The notes under the pieces: model-generated
Told to the model about the DNA's origin: nothing
Databases searched by the model: none
What the model saw: the letters and a program-made list of their open reading frames with translations, nothing else
Shown: piece by piece, positions 62,437 to 64,000 of the stretch
Position numbering within the stretch: position 1 is the stretch's first letter
How the letters are laid out: the number at the start of each line of letters is the position of its first letter
Source: Apium graveolens
Taxonomy: Eukaryota > Streptophyta > Magnoliopsida > Apiales > Apiaceae
Reading direction: 5' to 3'
DNA: 64,000 nt
Assembly (NCBI RefSeq): GCF_009905375.1
Contig: NC_133648.1
Span: 311,442,565-311,506,564 of the forward strand
Program-made: the position numbers and the translations under genes

Positions 62437-62462
62437 AAAAAAAGGGGGAGAATAAAAGGGAA
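62437..62462 (+). other. Internal polypurine run with GGGGGAG
   Basis: An A7 run leads into GGGGGAG (62444-62450) and then more purines. GGGGGAG also occurs at 13951, 61563 and 61954 in the same element. Sireviruses have been described as carrying several PPT-like motifs, so this could be an internal plus-strand primer. It also marks a frame change. Confidence 0.4.
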
Positions 62463-64000
62463 GGGGAGCCATCTACACATATACAAATATCAAAAGTGCC
62501 AGTTCCATCCATCACTACTTCTCCAACACTTCAAATCAAAGAAAAGCTTGATGGAATTGATCTAATCCAGCTAGCAGCAGCTGAGATGAAGATGAAAGAG
62601 CAAAGGAGAAAAATTGATGAAAGGATGCAACAAGTGTTTGGCTCTTCAACTACAAAATCCTTATATGTGAAACATAGCACAAAAGTTGAGCCAATCACAA
62701 TGGAGCACAAGCCAGTAAGGAGGAATAAGGTTGGAGAAACTTCTTTCAGGAACCTGAAGCCCATGGTACTCAAGCCAACCACTAGATTCAACAAGGACTC
62801 TACAAAGAACCCTCTAAGCTTTGCTCAACTAAAAGAAGTGGATTTTCCTCTTCCAAAGCCTGATGAAGACAAAGTTTTGGGTGGTAACATCATAAAGCAC
62901 AAAGAGACCAAAGATGTTGTGGAAAGAATGAATATGGCTATCATCTATAGAGAGGGAAAGAACATCTGTGTGATGCAAGGACATCACAAATTCTCAATAG
63001 CCAAGAGGGAAGAGACCAAAAGGCTAAAGGAAGAAGCTAAAAAGCTGAAGGCTGACAAAAGAGCACAAGCAAAACTTGAAAAACAGCTAATGTCAAGTCA
63101 AATTGAAGAAAAGAAGAAGATTGAAGACAAGAGTGAAGGAGACACGATTGAAAGCATAAATGTGGATATGGGGAATATGGTTGGTGAGAGTGTGGAGGAA
63201 AGAAGTGAGGAAAGAAAGGAATGGCAGAAAGGGAACAGAAAAAAGGTCAAGGCAAAAAGGAAGAGTGAAGATGACACTGGGGAAACCCAATCAAAATCTA
63301 AACCACTACCCTCTATTCCTGAACCTGTTGTGGCTGATCCCAGTATAAATATTCATGGTGAAACAATCATCCCTAAAGAGGAACCTATTGATTGGGACAC
63401 CATCAAATTTCCTACCTTCCTAACTACCTCTCCACCACCAAAGAAACTGAAAAGAAAATCCAAATCAACACCTCCCCTAACCTCAAGTAAATTCACTCAG
63501 AAATATAAACCTAAGCCTAAGCCACAAGCCTCACAGGATGATTATGTTCACATTTGTGACATAAAAGAATATACAGATATTGAACACTTTCTGGATGAGC
63601 TGGAGGAAGTAAGGGGAATAAATGCCTATAAACAGCTACCAGAAAGGCTAGTGTTCAAATATAAAGGAAATATGGAAAGGACTTGGCCTCTTCAAAGAAT
63701 TCTAAGTGAGGGCTATTCTACCTTGATTAGAGTCTACTCAGCTATTAAAAGGGATACTGGCTTTACCAGGACTGCCAAAACTGAGATTCTCAACAAGATT
63801 GCTAGCATAAGGAAGAATTGGTGGGAGTCAAATTCCTTGCCTAGAACATTACTCATCCCTGAGCATGGAATCACAATTCATAAATCACCTCATTGGTTGA
63901 TGGAGTTCAGAGACAATAAAGGAGTCAGAAGATTTTTCAGACTTGAAGTCCAGCTTAAAATTTCCAGTAATGAAACTCTCAAGGACATGCAATCTAAGTT
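62439..64000 (+). CDS. copia 3' ORF, C-terminal part, open to window edge
   Basis: This is an open frame of about 520 codons from just after a TAA at 62436 to the last base; the first ATG is at 62586. It is the continuation of the broken 3' ORF after a frame change near the purine-rich run at 62437-62462, not an independent gene start. Features in order are: helical KMKEQRRKIDERMQQVFG, a Lys/Glu-rich coiled coil (about 63010-63130), basic Lys/Arg-rich stretches, a Pro-then-basic cluster PPPKKLKRKSK (near 63432-63464, NLS-like), then a more folded-looking part (HFLDELEEVRGINAYKQL, TWPLQRILSEGY, IRKNWWESNSLPRTLL). No transmembrane segment was seen. This is the best-preserved coding stretch of the ORF, and it ends only because the window does. 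Confidence 0.7.

Larger units (their letters stand above)
59699..62438 (+). pseudogene. copia 3' ORF, middle part, broken
   Basis: This continues the ORF split at 16373, reading MLEAPMIYCKVVEEMWTTAE, then KGKDYCINCDDI up to a TAG at 59837. Between 59840 and 60170 the frame holds several stops (H-stop-stop near 59881; KE-stop-SFLGDAF near 59976, probably Trp to stop). ANHVAEGLVITNESNKLKCW and LVYLPIMNAPQVSE follow to 60618. The frame then changes, and 60625-62438 stays in one frame broken by TAA at 61039, 62152 and 62368. That part is Ser/Thr/Pro/Gln-rich with a basic RRKKVK cluster, an acidic NSNDDDSDSFDGS stretch and a coiled coil (62173-62370, KKDIADLKSYNSEKLDS, AEKKMAKLEERVQSIE). No function is recognised. 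Confidence 0.8.
8997..64000 (+). mobile_element. Ty1/copia element, Sirevirus-like, 3' end outside window
   Basis: The order is 5' LTR (8997-9999), PBS, gag with zinc knuckle, pol with PR-IN-RT-RNaseH, a ~0.55 kb spacer, and an additional 3' ORF reaching the window edge. Integrase before RT is diagnostic of Ty1/copia. A long coiled-coil-rich gag and an extra ORF downstream of pol are Sirevirus traits. The element is interrupted at 16373/59699 by a 43.3 kb composite. Without that, about 11.7 kb is visible, and the 3' LTR must lie to the right. gag, pol and the 3' ORF all carry stops and frameshifts, so this copy is defective, though most domains remain easy to read. Confidence 0.9.

Overview
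The window looks like nuclear DNA of a flowering plant. It is AT-rich and built almost entirely of nested LTR retrotransposons, with initiator-Met-tRNA primer binding sites (TGGTATCAGAGC), TG...CA LTR ends and Ty1/copia and Ty3/gypsy protein motifs. An asterid eudicot (possibly Apiaceae) is my guess from protein style only and is weak. I see no ordinary host gene, tRNA, rRNA or CRISPR.

Layout: (1) 1-3575, an AT-rich tandem array with a ~1.55 kb unit, itself built of related ~0.5 kb blocks. (2) 3997-8996, the 5' part of a long-LTR (3.6 kb) Ty3/gypsy-like element: LTR, PBS and a short acidic, Pro-rich ORF. Its remainder should lie beyond the window. (3) Inserted in that element at 8997, a Ty1/copia element of Sirevirus type: 1.0 kb 5' LTR, PBS, broken gag, broken pol in the order PR-IN-RT-RNaseH, then a non-coding stretch with a candidate internal promoter and an additional 3' ORF. 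That ORF runs off the right edge of the window. (4) Inserted in the 3' ORF, between 16373 and 59699, a 43.3 kb composite of a Tekay-like chromovirus relative with five 4.2 kb LTRs and four 5.6 kb internal regions in strict alternation. The whole block is flanked by one 5-bp duplication, TATGC, and the copia ORF resumes in register after it.

The internal regions of the composite are dead: RT, RNase H, integrase C-terminus and chromodomain are recognisable, but stops and frameshifts fill them and the RT aspartate pair is lost. The LTRs are nevertheless nearly identical. Copies alternate in type: LTR1/INT1 match LTR3/INT3, and LTR2/INT2 match LTR4/INT4. This gives a ~19.5 kb higher-order repeat. 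A contiguous ~9.8 kb block (about 30.2-39.98 kb) carries many single-base indels absent from its sister copies, so assembly or polishing error must be excluded before the duplication is taken as biology.

The most unusual signal is a 9-bp word, TCAACGGAT/ATCCGTTGA. I count 22 exact copies and many one-mismatch copies, confined to the copia element. It occurs in the LTR upstream of the TATA box (16-bp phasing), in the gag 3' part, in pol as a 24-bp/octapeptide repeat, upstream of a second TATA box before the 3' ORF, and inside the 3' ORF. Several copies form an inverted pair with a fixed 7-nt spacer.
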